A DNA stretch of 36,363 bases, taken from the IMG/VR virus record IMGVR_UViG_3300037069_003721, positions 1 to 36,363 of that record; one strand, given 5' to 3'. Positions 14,543-23,603 of the stretch are shown here, one piece after another (positions within the stretch are counted from its first letter, which is position 1; each line of letters begins with the position of its first letter). Source of the stretch: a virus. The notes beneath the pieces are model-generated. The model was not told the DNA's origin. It ran no database searches and saw only the letters and a list, made by a program, of their open reading frames with translations. The translations under genes were made by a program, and so were the position numbers.

Positions 14543-17500
14543 TTATCCAATGCTTGTTTGCGTATTTTGTGGCCTAAAGGCTCGCTTCATTCCCATGACT
14601 ATATTTAAACCTGATAATGTCAAACCTGCACCTGCCGTTGTTCCATAAGTAGAATCGAAGATTTCTTGTAATTCTATCGCAAACGCCATGCACCTTTGCT
14701 TTTGGAGGAACACTCGCCAATTCTCTAGATTAGAAGGTCCACCATAAGGTGTTCCTTGTCCATAAGGACTTTGAGAACTGCCAGATCCGTAAGGAGTGCT
14801 ATAATTTATGGGGCTTATGATTACACTCTGAGTAGGAGATGTTTCATAATCGTAATATAATTTAATTTGTAATTTATGTGGTGATATATAGGTTCCAAGA
14901 AGATAGAAGAAATAAGCTCGCTGATAATTTTGCAAATTACCTAATCTTAGCGGCCCGGTCTTAAAGGACATAAGAACAGGATTACTACCATCAAGATACT
15001 GTCCTTCGGATTCTTGATATGCAGCGCCATAACTGTCTATAAATGTATGCATGTCTTCATAGATGCATGAGCTTATTGCTGGCACTCCAGTAAATACGCC
15101 CCATTGCGAATAATAATAATCATACATCAAAGTAAAGCCTGTATTTAAAGTAAAGCGTACTTGATTTGTTTCTGGCACGTTGACTGCGCTATTTACAAGC
15201 GCTCCATTTGTATAAGCTTCTACAGCTGCGCCTATATAGGTTGTATTCAATCCTCGATCTAAAAGCCAAATACCTTTATCGCTTTGGAACATAAGGCCAT
15301 TTGGTATAAGGACTATAGATTTTTGGTTTGTACATCCTACGGTGGCAGTAATAAATATAGGCTGACTATACTGATTATTAGCCCCAGTATTATCAGGTCC
15401 TGTACCATTGATATATAAAAAAGCATTTTCTTTACCTATGATAAGTTTGTCGTCCATAGGAGCTATACTAGTAATAGGCCCAGTACTGCCTTGAGTAGAT
15501 GTTGTTGGTGGAACATAGACGGTAAAGAGATCACTCATCTCTACAGGTGTTCCTTCAATGACTTGCTTAGAAAACCAAAGTAGATTTTTATCTTCTGCGT
15601 CTACTAACCAAAGGCGCGTATCAAAAAGAGTTAAGAGATTACTTGCGGGAGCGTTGACATCTTCCGCAACACCGCCTGTTGTGTAGAGGATATTATTACC
15701 TAGGATAGTAGCATCAGTATTAATGTCTATATATTGCACTGAATCCGTTGTCGTGCTGTTTAAGAGAGGTATAGTCAAACTTGTGGTTTGATAATAGATC
15801 TGTTGGCCAACAGACCACCTATAGATAACCACCTTAACTGGATTTGCCGTCTTCATTGTAAGTCTTAAGGTAGGTATATTAATGACCACGGAACTGCTGC
15901 CAGAAGTTGTTGTTGCTGTTACTGGAATACTAGGAGCAGATCTATAGATATTTCCCTGATTGTCAGACCATTCATAGGTGACTTCATAATAATACTGTTG
16001 AGATGTTTGATTGCCTGTAAATGTGACAATAACACCACTTCCAGATCCTGTGGCGTTTTTACTCATAGTGATAGTAGTTGTGCCAATACCTATCACGGTT
16101 GTGTCAGAAGGGATGCCTGTACCGCTTACGCTCATTCCTACTACTATGCCTGCTACAGATGAAACGCTGGTTAAAGTGGGTGAACTGCTTGTTGTTGTTG
16201 CTGTAGGAGCAGGATCTGCCTGTATGGTAGCTTTCACATTATCTGGCCATAAGAAGAAATTATGCTCGACTGGAACATAGCCATCGTAAGCCCATAAGAA
16301 TCCACCTGAGAGATGAAGATCATTTGCAATCTCGGCTGTATCAAGTCCTTGTGTTCCTAGTTCAAACGACGCAAGGTTGATACCTGTTTGCGAATAAATA
16401 CCAGCTATCTGCGTACCTGAAGAAACATTAGTATCTTTATTTGCTGCTTGGATTAAATCCTTATAAAGATAAGGAACAAAAGCAATACCATCGTTAATGC
16501 TTATATTGGGTAGCCCGTTTATGAGGTACCCTCCTCCATTTTGATAAGCTAGCTTCGCTACTAGAACAGGGGCAGCAGCTGTACTTGTACTGCCATTTAC
16601 AAGAAAATAAGTGGGTTGATAAGAACTTTGATATGCACCTAGATAATAAATAATACCATTATTAATAAAAGCTTTAGATGCAAGGCCTATAGATCTTATA
16701 GAGACTACAGCGCTGGCAACGCTGGCAAAAGTTAAAGTATCTCCAGGACTGCCCGCAGAATTACCTGCTGTATTTTGAGATAGCGTTAGAGTTGTTCCCG
16801 ACACAGTAAAAGTAGTGCCAGCTGATATATGAGAGGCTGTGGTGTTATCAACTACATACATGCCATTTGTTAGCCCAGTAGCACTGCTAACCGTGATGGT
16901 ACCTGCCCCAGATGAAAATATAGATTTATAAAAAAGAGATGAAGGCTTTACTTGAAATAGATTTATATAATTTGAGGGAACGCTACTGTCATATGAATAG
17001 TGATTGGACACTTCAGCAAAAATGGAGCACACACCATTCTGTGCAGCTGAAGTCATATTAAGATAGGTTCCAGAAGCTATGATCTCTACAGGGTTCATAA
17101 CCTTATTAAGGTTTTGATCGACGGCTGCCGTGAATCCTGTGCTAGAACCACTGTTATAGAAGCTGATATATACCAAAGGTATAGCTACTGTACTATCTAC
17201 AGTGACACTCATCATAGTGGCTGTATAACCACTAAATGTGATAGGTGATCCTGAAGGGGTCAATTGCTTAGACAAGCTAGTTACAACAACAGACTGGCCG
17301 CCCGATGTGGTGTTATATGCTATGTATAAATTTATTCCTGATACGTAAGCGTCCCATGACAACGTTGTCGATGATACATAACTTGCTGCAATGTCTGTAT
17401 TGCTACCTACCAAGGTAGGATTCACTATGCTTACAGCTATATATTGCAAATGCGCCGTTGCAGAAATGGTATTGGTAAAGATAATAATAAAATTATTACC

Positions 17501-18016
17501 TAAGACAAAAACCCTCATGCCTCCTGAGACTGTTCCAGTGTTCACAGGAATAACTGTAGGAGCTACGACATTTTGCCCTGTGATAGAATCGGCTATAACA
17601 TATTTATTAGTGGTGGCAGTTCCATTATTTTCTTCATAGACCGTGCAAACCAAACCATTGGGTGCGATAGCCGAATCACATGACGTTTGGTTATAGTTAT
17701 TTCTAATAAGAGCAAGTGTATTTAAGCTTACGGGTTGTATATCTCCCTTAGAGATCCAAGATGAGATACCTTTGTTATAAGCCGCAATATTAGAACCAAT
17801 AGCAGTCAAGTTACCATTAAGTGTTGTAAGATATGAATACGATGTATCAGGTAGGGATGCCAGAGAAGCATAACCGTTTCTTTTTTGTAAAAGCCCGCCA
17901 TTGATAAAAACGCTATTTTCAAGGGAAACGAAGTTCCCCATCTGGATCCTTTTTGGATCTGTTTTTGTATCTAAGCCTTGAGCAAAAGATATATCAACTG
18001 CTTGTTTGGCTAACAT
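14543..18016 (-). CDS. Large tail protein, propeller-like (stopper/tail hub candidate)
   Basis: A 1157-aa beta-rich protein. ATG 18016, with AAGGA at 18026-18030, is preferred over a TTG three codons upstream. The N-terminus (DISFAQGLDTKTDPKRIQMGNFVSLENSVFINGGLLQKRNGY) is the pattern of podovirus tail proteins that begin a beta-propeller built around a sequence of 'source' strands. An insertion with Ig-like Thr/Ser repeats lies in the middle (about 600-700), and KQVIEGTPVEMSDLFTVYVPPT follows. It probably forms the tail tube or hub below the adaptor. Confidence 0.65.
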   Translation of the reverse strand: MLAKQAVDISFAQGLDTKTDPKRIQMGNFVSLENSVFINGGLLQKRNGYASLASLPDTSYSYLTTLNGNLTAIGSNIAAYNKGISSWISKGDIQPVSLNTLALIRNNYNQTSCDSAIAPNGLVCTVYEENNGTATTNKYVIADSITGQNVVAPTVIPVNTGTVSGGMRVFVLGNNFIIIFTNTISATAHLQYIAVSIVNPTLVGSNTDIAASYVSSTTLSWDAYVSGINLYIAYNTTSGGQSVVVTSLSKQLTPSGSPITFSGYTATMMSVTVDSTVAIPLVYISFYNSGSSTGFTAAVDQNLNKVMNPVEIIASGTYLNMTSAAQNGVCSIFAEVSNHYSYDSSVPSNYINLFQVKPSSLFYKSIFSSGAGTITVSSATGLTNGMYVVDNTTASHISAGTTFTVSGTTLTLSQNTAGNSAGSPGDTLTFASVASAVVSIRSIGLASKAFINNGIIYYLGAYQSSYQPTYFLVNGSTSTAAAPVLVAKLAYQNGGGYLINGLPNISINDGIAFVPYLYKDLIQAANKDTNVSSGTQIAGIYSQTGINLASFELGTQGLDTAEIANDLHLSGGFLWAYDGYVPVEHNFFLWPDNVKATIQADPAPTATTTSSSPTLTSVSSVAGIVVGMSVSGTGIPSDTTVIGIGTTTITMSKNATGSGSGVIVTFTGNQTSQQYYYEVTYEWSDNQGNIYRSAPSIPVTATTTSGSSSVVINIPTLRLTMKTANPVKVVIYRWSVGQQIYYQTTSLTIPLLNSTTTDSVQYIDINTDATILGNNILYTTGGVAEDVNAPASNLLTLFDTRLWLVDAEDKNLLWFSKQVIEGTPVEMSDLFTVYVPPTTSTQGSTGPITSIAPMDDKLIIGKENAFLYINGTGPDNTGANNQYSQPIFITATVGCTNQKSIVLIPNGLMFQSDKGIWLLDRGLNTTYIGAAVEAYTNGALVNSAVNVPETNQVRFTLNTGFTLMYDYYYSQWGVFTGVPAISSCIYEDMHTFIDSYGAAYQESEGQYLDGSNPVLMSFKTGPLRLGNLQNYQRAYFFYLLGTYISPHKLQIKLYYDYETSPTQSVIISPINYSTPYGSGSSQSPYGQGTPYGGPSNLENWRVFLQKQRCMAFAIELQEIFDSTYGTTAGAGLTLSGLNIVMGMKRAFRPQNTQTSIG

Positions 18017-18017
18017 A

Positions 18018-19169
18018 TCATGCAATCCTTACAGCGGTCATAGACGCTTTGCAGACAGGAGCTGTTCCTGTGTAAGTTACATTAGCATTTACATAATATG
18101 TAGTAGAAGTCGTTGGTCTCACAACTACTGTTCCTGTTCCAGATGCAGCTTGGAGATTATCCTGGCTGTTTGTAGCAAATACTACATTGTAATCAAAACC
18201 TGTAAAACCTCCACCGCCTGCTCCATAAACCCCGGTTGCACTTCCTGATCCTGCAGAAACGTTCCATGCAGGTGTAGATCCTGATGTATAATTTGTAGAA
18301 TTATCAACCGATATAACGAGAAAAACGGTAAAGATCTGCCAAATGCCTGCAGATAGTGTAACGTTTTGAATATTTTCCCAACTTGCAGACGATGTTAAAT
18401 GAACACTGCCTGGATCTGTAGGCGTACTACCACCTGGACCGAATATCACTTCTCCGACATAACCTGCAGAAATAGCACTTCCGGATGTATGCCCTGGCAA
18501 TCCATTCAGTGAAACAAGACCATTTGAGGTTCCAGGAACAACAACACCTTGAATAGTTAAGTTCCCACTTGTGTCCATCTGAATATAGCCTGCAGTTCCC
18601 GGTAGAGCTGCAGGAAGTGTAACATTGTAATTTGACGCTTGGCTGCCACTGGCTTTCAAAGTCACACCAAATCCTGATGCGACCTGTTGCCCCACAACAA
18701 CAGATCCTACATTCATTTCTGCAGGTGTAGCTGTTGCACTTTGAAAAGAAAAAACTCCTGCAGAGTAAGAGGCTGAAGCCGTACCGGAAGGAAGTCCAGT
18801 AATGGTTCCAGTAGCTCCTGAAGGAGATCCTGATTGTGTCATTCTTATTTGATTGCCATCACCATCATTATAATAAAGATCAACGCCAGATTGATAAAGG
18901 CAGCCGAGATCTGAAGATGCACTGATAGGGGCCCCTTGGGCCTGTAATCTCGCACTTCTTAATGCAGTTGCATTGTTGTTATTAAAAGCAAAATCGGTAT
19001 TTATATTGATACCAGCAGGTGTTATTTGCACTCCGCTGCCAGCTGTATGATTATGCCTATCCACAATATTCAAACTAGCATTTATATTATTTGCCCAATC
19101 GGGGCCAGGATCTGTCGAGACAGTTGGTATAGGCATGCTCATATTTGGAGAAGGAGTTGTATTTGCCAT
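18018..19169 (-). CDS. Tail fibre-like protein
   Basis: A 383-aa Gly/Ser/Thr-rich protein. ATG 19169 lies two bases after the previous stop and is preferred over a TTG at 19184. Residues about 20-60 (GPDWANNINASLNIVDRHNHTAGSGVQI) match the start of many tail fibres, with a DRHNHT-type motif. The last third is a beta-rich domain (WENIQNVTLSAGIWQIFTVFLVIS) like fibre tips. It is coupled to the large tail protein by a start/stop overlap region (AAGGATTGCATGATATG). Confidence 0.7.
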   Translation of the reverse strand: MANTTPSPNMSMPIPTVSTDPGPDWANNINASLNIVDRHNHTAGSGVQITPAGININTDFAFNNNNATALRSARLQAQGAPISASSDLGCLYQSGVDLYYNDGDGNQIRMTQSGSPSGATGTITGLPSGTASASYSAGVFSFQSATATPAEMNVGSVVVGQQVASGFGVTLKASGSQASNYNVTLPAALPGTAGYIQMDTSGNLTIQGVVVPGTSNGLVSLNGLPGHTSGSAISAGYVGEVIFGPGGSTPTDPGSVHLTSSASWENIQNVTLSAGIWQIFTVFLVISVDNSTNYTSGSTPAWNVSAGSGSATGVYGAGGGGFTGFDYNVVFATNSQDNLQAASGTGTVVVRPTTSTTYYVNANVTYTGTAPVCKASMTAVRIA

Positions 19170-19171
19170 AT

Positions 19172-19462
19172 CTAAAATACCCAAAATGAAATATTTGTAT
19201 TCGCGCTTGCTTCTAAAGTTATCGTTAAATTATTCATGGCAGCGGCCCGCCATACAGTAGCATTTGCAGTATTATCTATAAGAAACCAGCCTTGTGGAGT
19301 TCTTTGCAAAAGATGATTGATAACAAGTGGCGTAGATGCAGTTAAAGAAATATTGCTGATAAGATTGCCATTAAGAAATGGAATAGCAAGAATGGGATTC
19401 AAAGTAGAAGCCCATTTTGTCTGTGCTAATTCCCATGGTAATTTAGTACTTAGTTGAGCCAT
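19172..19462 (-). CDS. Small conserved tail/baseplate-like protein
   Basis: A 96-aa protein beginning MAQLSTKLPWELAQTKWASTLNPIL, a start I recall from small proteins beside phage fibre genes. The rest is a short beta domain (LISNISLTASTPLVINHLL, GWFLIDN). It abuts the FN3/adaptor gene with no gap. Function is unknown; it may link adaptor and fibre. Confidence 0.6.
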   Translation of the reverse strand: MAQLSTKLPWELAQTKWASTLNPILAIPFLNGNLISNISLTASTPLVINHLLQRTPQGWFLIDNTANATVWRAAAMNNLTITLEASANTNISFWVF

Positions 19463-20518
19463 TTACCATCCTGCGTTTGCTCCACCGCCACCAGCAAATC
19501 CCATCCCACCATAAAGAGGATCTTGCCTAGTCTCAGAAATTGTATCTGGGATACCAGCATCTCTATTTTGCGACGCCTGTTCTATTCTCATTTTCATATA
19601 AGAGATTTCTGCATCTAGTTTTGTAGTATCTGATTCTTCCTTATCCAATGCATATTTAGCAGCCCTGACTATTGGATAACGGATCCATCCTGAGTAGCCG
19701 ATTGTCGTTACATCTGTGTCTTGAAGAAGGCCTGGAAGTCTTGGGGAATACCACATCCTAATTTGCTGATTTCCCGCAGGTGTAGGAATGATATTCACAT
19801 AATTTCCCATAAGGCGATAACGCATGTTATACACGCCATATATGGTACTTGTACTATTTGGGTATACGTATTTATTTCTATCAATAAAATCAAATCTCTG
19901 AAGAGTTACCCAAGCATTGTTGCTGGTATTAATTCCTAAATCCATACCAGCAAGTTTATAAAATGCTTTTGCAGGATTTGTTGATCCTGTGTTTGGATAT
20001 GTGCCCCCCAGATAGTTTGTTACACCATCTGGTAAAGGGTATCTTTGCAACGTCCCATTTGTATTGATGAAGGCATATTCACTAGCAAAAAGATCTTCGT
20101 AACTATCTATGAGAAGATCATAGAGTTCATACATGGCTAGCCTGATAAACGCGTTCCACTCTGAGGTAAGAACAAACTGAGAATTAACCAGGTCTGCAGT
20201 CTGTTGAGCTCTTAGCCTTAATTCATACAAAGACATTTCACTTGGAGGTGCTGCAACCATTTGCACAATGGAAGAATAAGTCGAAGTACCAGAAGTATTA
20301 GTACCGGCGACTTGATAATAATACATCACCCCGATACCAGGCAGAGAGTCTAAATATTGCGTCATCACGCCTGTGGTAGCAAGATCAGTAAAATTAACAC
20401 CATCCATAGAACGCTGTATCTTATAGCCAGTAGCATCTAAAGAAGCAGACCAGGTTAATAAAATATTACCATCAGACTGCTCTGCAGTAAGATTCTGCGG
20501 CTGATATGGAACTGCCAT
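19463..20518 (-). CDS. Head-tail adaptor with an N-terminal fibronectin type III domain
   Basis: A 351-aa protein. Residues 1-92 form an FN3-like beta domain (PQNLTAEQSDGNILLTWSAS ... GYKIQRSMDG ... YYYQVAGTN). Residues about 98-350 (YELRLRAQQTADLVNSQFVLTSEWNAFIRLAMYELYDLLIDSYEDLF ... WIRYPIVRAAKYALDKEE) are a helical region of the kind seen in podovirus head-tail connector/adaptor proteins. The FN3 domain may project to bind polysaccharide on the host surface. The fusion is clear because one frame covers both. Confidence 0.6.
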   Translation of the reverse strand: MAVPYQPQNLTAEQSDGNILLTWSASLDATGYKIQRSMDGVNFTDLATTGVMTQYLDSLPGIGVMYYYQVAGTNTSGTSTYSSIVQMVAAPPSEMSLYELRLRAQQTADLVNSQFVLTSEWNAFIRLAMYELYDLLIDSYEDLFASEYAFINTNGTLQRYPLPDGVTNYLGGTYPNTGSTNPAKAFYKLAGMDLGINTSNNAWVTLQRFDFIDRNKYVYPNSTSTIYGVYNMRYRLMGNYVNIIPTPAGNQQIRMWYSPRLPGLLQDTDVTTIGYSGWIRYPIVRAAKYALDKEESDTTKLDAEISYMKMRIEQASQNRDAGIPDTISETRQDPLYGGMGFAGGGGANAGW

Positions 20519-20533
20519 GTTTATCTCTTCGTG

Positions 20534-21427
20534 TTAGATACCATCTATTGTTACAGTTGATCCGTCATAACAAACTTGTAGATAAACGACTGTGCCATCT
20601 GCAGGGTTGGTTGCAGCATAGGCGTTAGCAATCGTACCAGCAGGAGTACCAGCACTAGTAGTCTGCACCCCACCATTAGCTCCACCGCCTGCTACTGTAA
20701 TGTCAGAACCGGTATTAGCACCGAGTAAGTTAGTACCTGCATTAACACGTGTAGTCGCACCATCAGAAACGGCCGCATTCTTTAGAAGTAAGGCATGGCT
20801 ATGTGCAGCGAGAGCAGAACCTGTAAAGGTTGAGCTTACGCTTGAAAATTGAAGCATTAATTGGGCGCCAGCATTTTGAGCAATGTTTGAATTCGCAATA
20901 GAGGCTGTTGGATTACCTACTACTGTTACGATAGGAGCTACAGGAACCCCAGGAATCCCAACAGTAGCTGAGCCACCGATGGACTGACTTGCAATGGCGA
21001 TAAAAGCTTGACCTACGGCAGGAGTTAGACCTGCAGGCAAACCTACAGCTTGCCATTGAGCTAATGTGGCTGTTCCAAGTGCTGTAATAACATACACGCT
21101 GTTTGCTGTGACAGATGTAGTACCTGTGCTCGTCAGTGGAGGATACTGAACACTGTACCCACTAAGCCAATAGTTGAAATTGTTTTTGAATCTAAGAAAA
21201 GCATAACCACTAGCAGGGTTAGGATTGGTATAACCATTCACTGCACCCGGGGTCTGAGACGTATGCATGAATACAGATTCAACAAAACCGTTAGACTTAA
21301 GAGATGTGATGCCAAGACCGCCAGTATCTGCTGCGTTAACAGTGAACTGGATAAAAGTATTCATAGGCTTAGCAACGTTCATATAAACTGATTTGCCGTT
21401 TAGGCCATAACCGCGTGCAACTGACAT
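20534..21427 (-). CDS. Virion protein downstream of capsid, possible decoration or minor head protein
   Basis: A 297-aa beta-rich protein (MSVARGYGLNGKSVYMNVAK, FIQFTVNAADTGGLGITSLKSNGFVESVFMHTS). It has no recognised domain; a Gly/Thr/Ala-rich insertion occupies about 115-180. It is the first gene after the capsid terminator and has its own leader with hairpins and a promoter-like motif, as expected for a highly made structural protein. GGGG is eight bases before the ATG. Confidence 0.55.
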   Translation of the reverse strand: MSVARGYGLNGKSVYMNVAKPMNTFIQFTVNAADTGGLGITSLKSNGFVESVFMHTSQTPGAVNGYTNPNPASGYAFLRFKNNFNYWLSGYSVQYPPLTSTGTTSVTANSVYVITALGTATLAQWQAVGLPAGLTPAVGQAFIAIASQSIGGSATVGIPGVPVAPIVTVVGNPTASIANSNIAQNAGAQLMLQFSSVSSTFTGSALAAHSHALLLKNAAVSDGATTRVNAGTNLLGANTGSDITVAGGGANGGVQTTSAGTPAGTIANAYAATNPADGTVVYLQVCYDGSTVTIDGI

Positions 21428-21447
21428 AAGGCTGTCCCCTTAATTGA

Positions 21448-21475
21448 CCAGAGATTTCTCTGCGGGTAGCTCTGG
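21448..21475 (-). promoter_or_regulatory. Alternative leader hairpins before the 20534-21427 gene
   Basis: CCAGAG (21448-21453) can pair with CTCTGG (21470-21475), or CAGAG (21449-21453) with CTCTG (21458-21462). The two folds exclude each other. They lie 20-50 bases before the start codon and may tune translation. Confidence 0.35.
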
Positions 21476-21494
21476 ACCACTTGCCCGCCAGGAT

Positions 21495-21514
21495 GGCAAA
21501 AATTATTTTTTGCC
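21495..21514 (-). promoter_or_regulatory. Perfect leader hairpin
   Basis: GGCAAAAA (21495-21502) pairs exactly with TTTTTGCC (21507-21514) around a four-base loop. It starts where the promoter-like motif copy B ends, so it would form the 5' end of the transcript. This could protect the RNA. Confidence 0.45.
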
Positions 21515-21538
21515 TTCATAATAAATGAAAATGGGTAG
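21514..21538 (-). promoter_or_regulatory. Conserved upstream motif, copy B (possible late promoter)
   Basis: On the minus strand CTACCCATTT is followed five bases later by TTATTATGAAG. It is collinear over 25 bases with copy C at 28275-28299. It sits between the capsid terminator and the next virion gene, where a new transcript is expected. Confidence 0.55.
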
Positions 21539-21550
21539 CTTCACGAAATG

Positions 21551-21581
21551 AAAAAGCCCCAGTGATTTCTCACCAAGGCTT
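21551..21581 (-). terminator. Terminator after the major capsid gene
   Basis: On the minus strand AAGCCTTGGTGA pairs with TCACTGGGGCTT (12 pairs, three of them G-U) around a four-base loop, followed by TTTCATTTCG. It lies about 45 bases after the capsid stop codon at 21624. It separates the capsid transcript from the 20534-21427 gene, which has its own candidate promoter. Confidence 0.75.
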
Positions 21582-21623
21582 CTCCATTAACGAAAGATTT
21601 TATGTCCTAAATCACCTAACAGG

Positions 21624-22772
21624 TTATGCAGATAAAGTCACCTGCATATTATAACCTGGGGCTGAGCATATAAGATTTCCGTAGTAGGCTATTCTGATCT
21701 CTAACGCATCAGCATTTCCTACACGCAAACCGTCTAAGCCTTCCATGCCGTAAGTCAAAATGTGCGGTGCCTTTCCGAGCGTCCTTAGTTTCCAAGTGGA
21801 CGTATCGAGGGCCCAAGCTGTTTGAGGTTGGCAACTGCGGTCCGCTAAAACAGGGATCTTGCCGTAAGCCGAGTGAAAGTGAATCGCTTCGAAAGCTACT
21901 TCAACTTCATCGTGCTCGAGCATGACGTATTGAACTTTTGCACCTAACTCGTTAACGAGCGTGCTATAGCTTACAAAGTCCATAACGATAAGGTCGAAAG
22001 ATGCACCTTCCCTGTTACCAAATGCTAAGGCGTTTGTTAAACCTTCAGAAATACTCTGACTGGAAGCGTTGTAACGAAGGCCTCCCAAACGAGTAGGATC
22101 TGCAGATCTATTCACACCCCAGAAGTTATCATTTGACGGTGGATCTACGTTAGGTACCCAAGAAGCCAAGCCTGAAAGGCCTAACATACCAGCTATGGTA
22201 GAAGAACCACCGATACCGATATCACCTAATACCTGTAAATAATAACTTGCAGCCCAAGAAGATTGTGGAGCACCTTGTACTACAGTACCAGAGATGGCGC
22301 CGGTTCCACGATTTACAGATGTGATCTGTATAGCATCGATAGTACCTGACACATTCTGTGCAGCTGCTCCACCATCTGCAGAAGAAGCCTGTAGTGTCAT
22401 ACCAACTTCAAACTGTACAACTTGCTGTGGGTTAGCAAGAGTGAAAGTTAAAGTAGGTGAACTATAAGAAACACCTGCCGAGCTTATTTGACCTCTAGAC
22501 GCTGTTCCACCGTAGAACAACTCAAAGGCCATGTTGTTAGAAATGTTTCTAAACCCGTTATCGAGAGTACGAGATGCTTCGTCTACAAAGGCGCCAGCAT
22601 TGCTCTTGGTCTGTTCCATGAGCAGGTTAGTAATGGTGACTAACTGATAATCCTGCACAGCATAAACAAAGTAGCTCACTACATCACTTGCAGTCTGCTG
22701 ATTTTGAGCATTAGCAAATGTATGTGATCGACCTTGTGGGTTCCCATACTCTAAAGGAACTGGAATATACTT
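21624..22772 (-). CDS. Major capsid protein, exon 2 (C-terminal 382 aa)
   Basis: This is the second exon of the coat gene, starting at AAG (Lys) directly after the intron's last G. It begins KYIPVPLEYGNPQGRSHTF and continues with SYFVYAVQDYQLVTITNLL and EASRTLDNGFRNISNNMAF, a typical HK97-type coat core. No ATG and no ribosome site lie before it. The longest open frame starts only at a TTG that belongs to the intron, so it cannot be a gene on its own. Splicing joins it in frame to exon 1 (23433-23591) to give 435 aa. Confidence 0.85.
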   Translation of the reverse strand, partial: KYIPVPLEYGNPQGRSHTFANAQNQQTASDVVSYFVYAVQDYQLVTITNLLMEQTKSNAGAFVDEASRTLDNGFRNISNNMAFELFYGGTASRGQISSAGVSYSSPTLTFTLANPQQVVQFEVGMTLQASSADGGAAAQNVSGTIDAIQITSVNRGTGAISGTVVQGAPQSSWAASYYLQVLGDIGIGGSSTIAGMLGLSGLASWVPNVDPPSNDNFWGVNRSADPTRLGGLRYNASSQSISEGLTNALAFGNREGASFDLIVMDFVSYSTLVNELGAKVQYVMLEHDEVEVAFEAIHFHSAYGKIPVLADRSCQPQTAWALDTSTWKLRTLGKAPHILTYGMEGLDGLRVGNADALEIRIAYYGNLICSAPGYNMQVTLSA

Positions 22773-23432
22773 CAATCTGTTACCGTAAGGGCTCTTTATC
22801 CCCTACTTCTTGAACTTCCTCAAATATGTTATTGCCATTTCAAGTCTTTCTATGGAATCCTCAAAGTATCCGAGCCCAGGATTACATTGAGTGCATAGAA
22901 GTCCTCTTACCTGGCCAGTGTTGTGATGATGATCAACGTGTAAACCTCTTCTGAAGTTTTCGTGACTTTTTCCACAACACCCGCAACAACCATTTTGTTC
23001 TTCAAACATTTGGTTATACTGCTCGGGAATAATCCCGTAATTCTTTTTCAAGTCGTCCTTAAAATCCTTAGCTTTTGCTTTTTCAGGATTTTCTTTTCTC
23101 CACAATGCTCGCCAATGTTTTTTACATGGCTTGCACCAACTTGAAATGCCCTTCGCAGTTGTTGCATCTTTCCCAAAATGGTCTAACGATTTTTCCGTTT
23201 TACATGTTGGGCATATTTTTCGTTCAAGTTCAGAGTACATTTTCATCCTTTACGAATGTCGGCCACTCATGGGGATATTTTATTCTGGAGTCAAACCAGG
23301 TTCAATCCCTACTCGTTACACTGATAGATGGTTTTTAGTCCTTCTATTTAGCACGGTATTTGCATCTCAGCATCCACCGTTTTTGACCAATTCTTAACCG
23401 CCTAATTACATAGCGATTCGGGCAAGCTATTC
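22773..23432 (-). ncRNA. Group I self-splicing intron in the major capsid gene
   Basis: A 660-nt insertion in phase 0. Exon 1 ends in U (CGGGU) and pairs with GCCCG of the intron (P1), giving the required U-G wobble at the 5' splice site. The CUU just before GCCCG pairs with AAG at the start of exon 2 (P10). The intron ends in G. The core at 23337-23356 reads GTGCTAAAT then AGGACT, as I recall from the T4 td intron, followed by GTGTAACGA. A homing endonuclease is encoded in the 3' part. Both exons then give one continuous coat protein. Confidence 0.9.
22803..23240 (-). CDS. Intron-encoded HNH homing endonuclease, EndoVII-like
   Basis: A 145-aa protein. ATG 23240 is preferred over ATG 23246 because AAAGG lies six bases before it but touches the earlier one. 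Residues about 8-40 contain a CPTC...CKPC zinc finger. The C-terminal part (NGCCGCCG ... LHVDHHHNTGQVRGLLCTQCNPGLGYFEDS) has the zinc-binding Cys pairs and HVDHHHNTGQVRGLLC motif of recombination endonuclease VII-type HNH enzymes. Inside a group I intron it would cut intron-less capsid genes and spread the intron. Confidence 0.88.
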   Translation of the reverse strand: MYSELERKICPTCKTEKSLDHFGKDATTAKGISSWCKPCKKHWRALWRKENPEKAKAKDFKDDLKKNYGIIPEQYNQMFEEQNGCCGCCGKSHENFRRGLHVDHHHNTGQVRGLLCTQCNPGLGYFEDSIERLEMAITYLRKFKK

Positions 23433-23591
23433 ACCCGCAAAGCCGTCAGGACTTTCGTTTTTTGGGACCATGGCAAAAAATGGATTTTTAGAATACACGA
23501 CGTTCTTCATGTAATCTTTATCATCCGCATAAAGTTCTTTTAAGGCCGCAAGCTGGTTTGAGCTATTGGCATAAATAGGCGCTATAGCCAT
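23433..23591 (-). CDS. Major capsid protein, exon 1 (N-terminal 53 aa)
   Basis: ATG 23591 has AAAGGA eight bases before it. It encodes MAIAPIYANSSN then LKELYADDKDYMKNVVYSKN and ends NESPDGFAG. The frame runs straight into stop codons in the intron. Joined to exon 2 the junction reads GFAG-KYIPVP, a continuous sequence I recall from related phage coat proteins. It follows the scaffold gene by 12 bases, the normal place for a coat gene. Confidence 0.88.
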
Positions 23592-23603
23592 AAGAATTTT
23601 CCT

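Noticed and set aside
23290-23320. Second tRNA-like T-arm string (GGTTCAATCCC)
   Set aside because: It lies inside the group I intron core region on the opposite strand, and no tRNA arms surround it.
22773-23591. Broken capsid gene or assembly error
   Set aside because: Exon 1 has a good ribosome site and joins exon 2 exactly in frame, and P1, P10 and core motifs are present, so an intron explains it better than decay.
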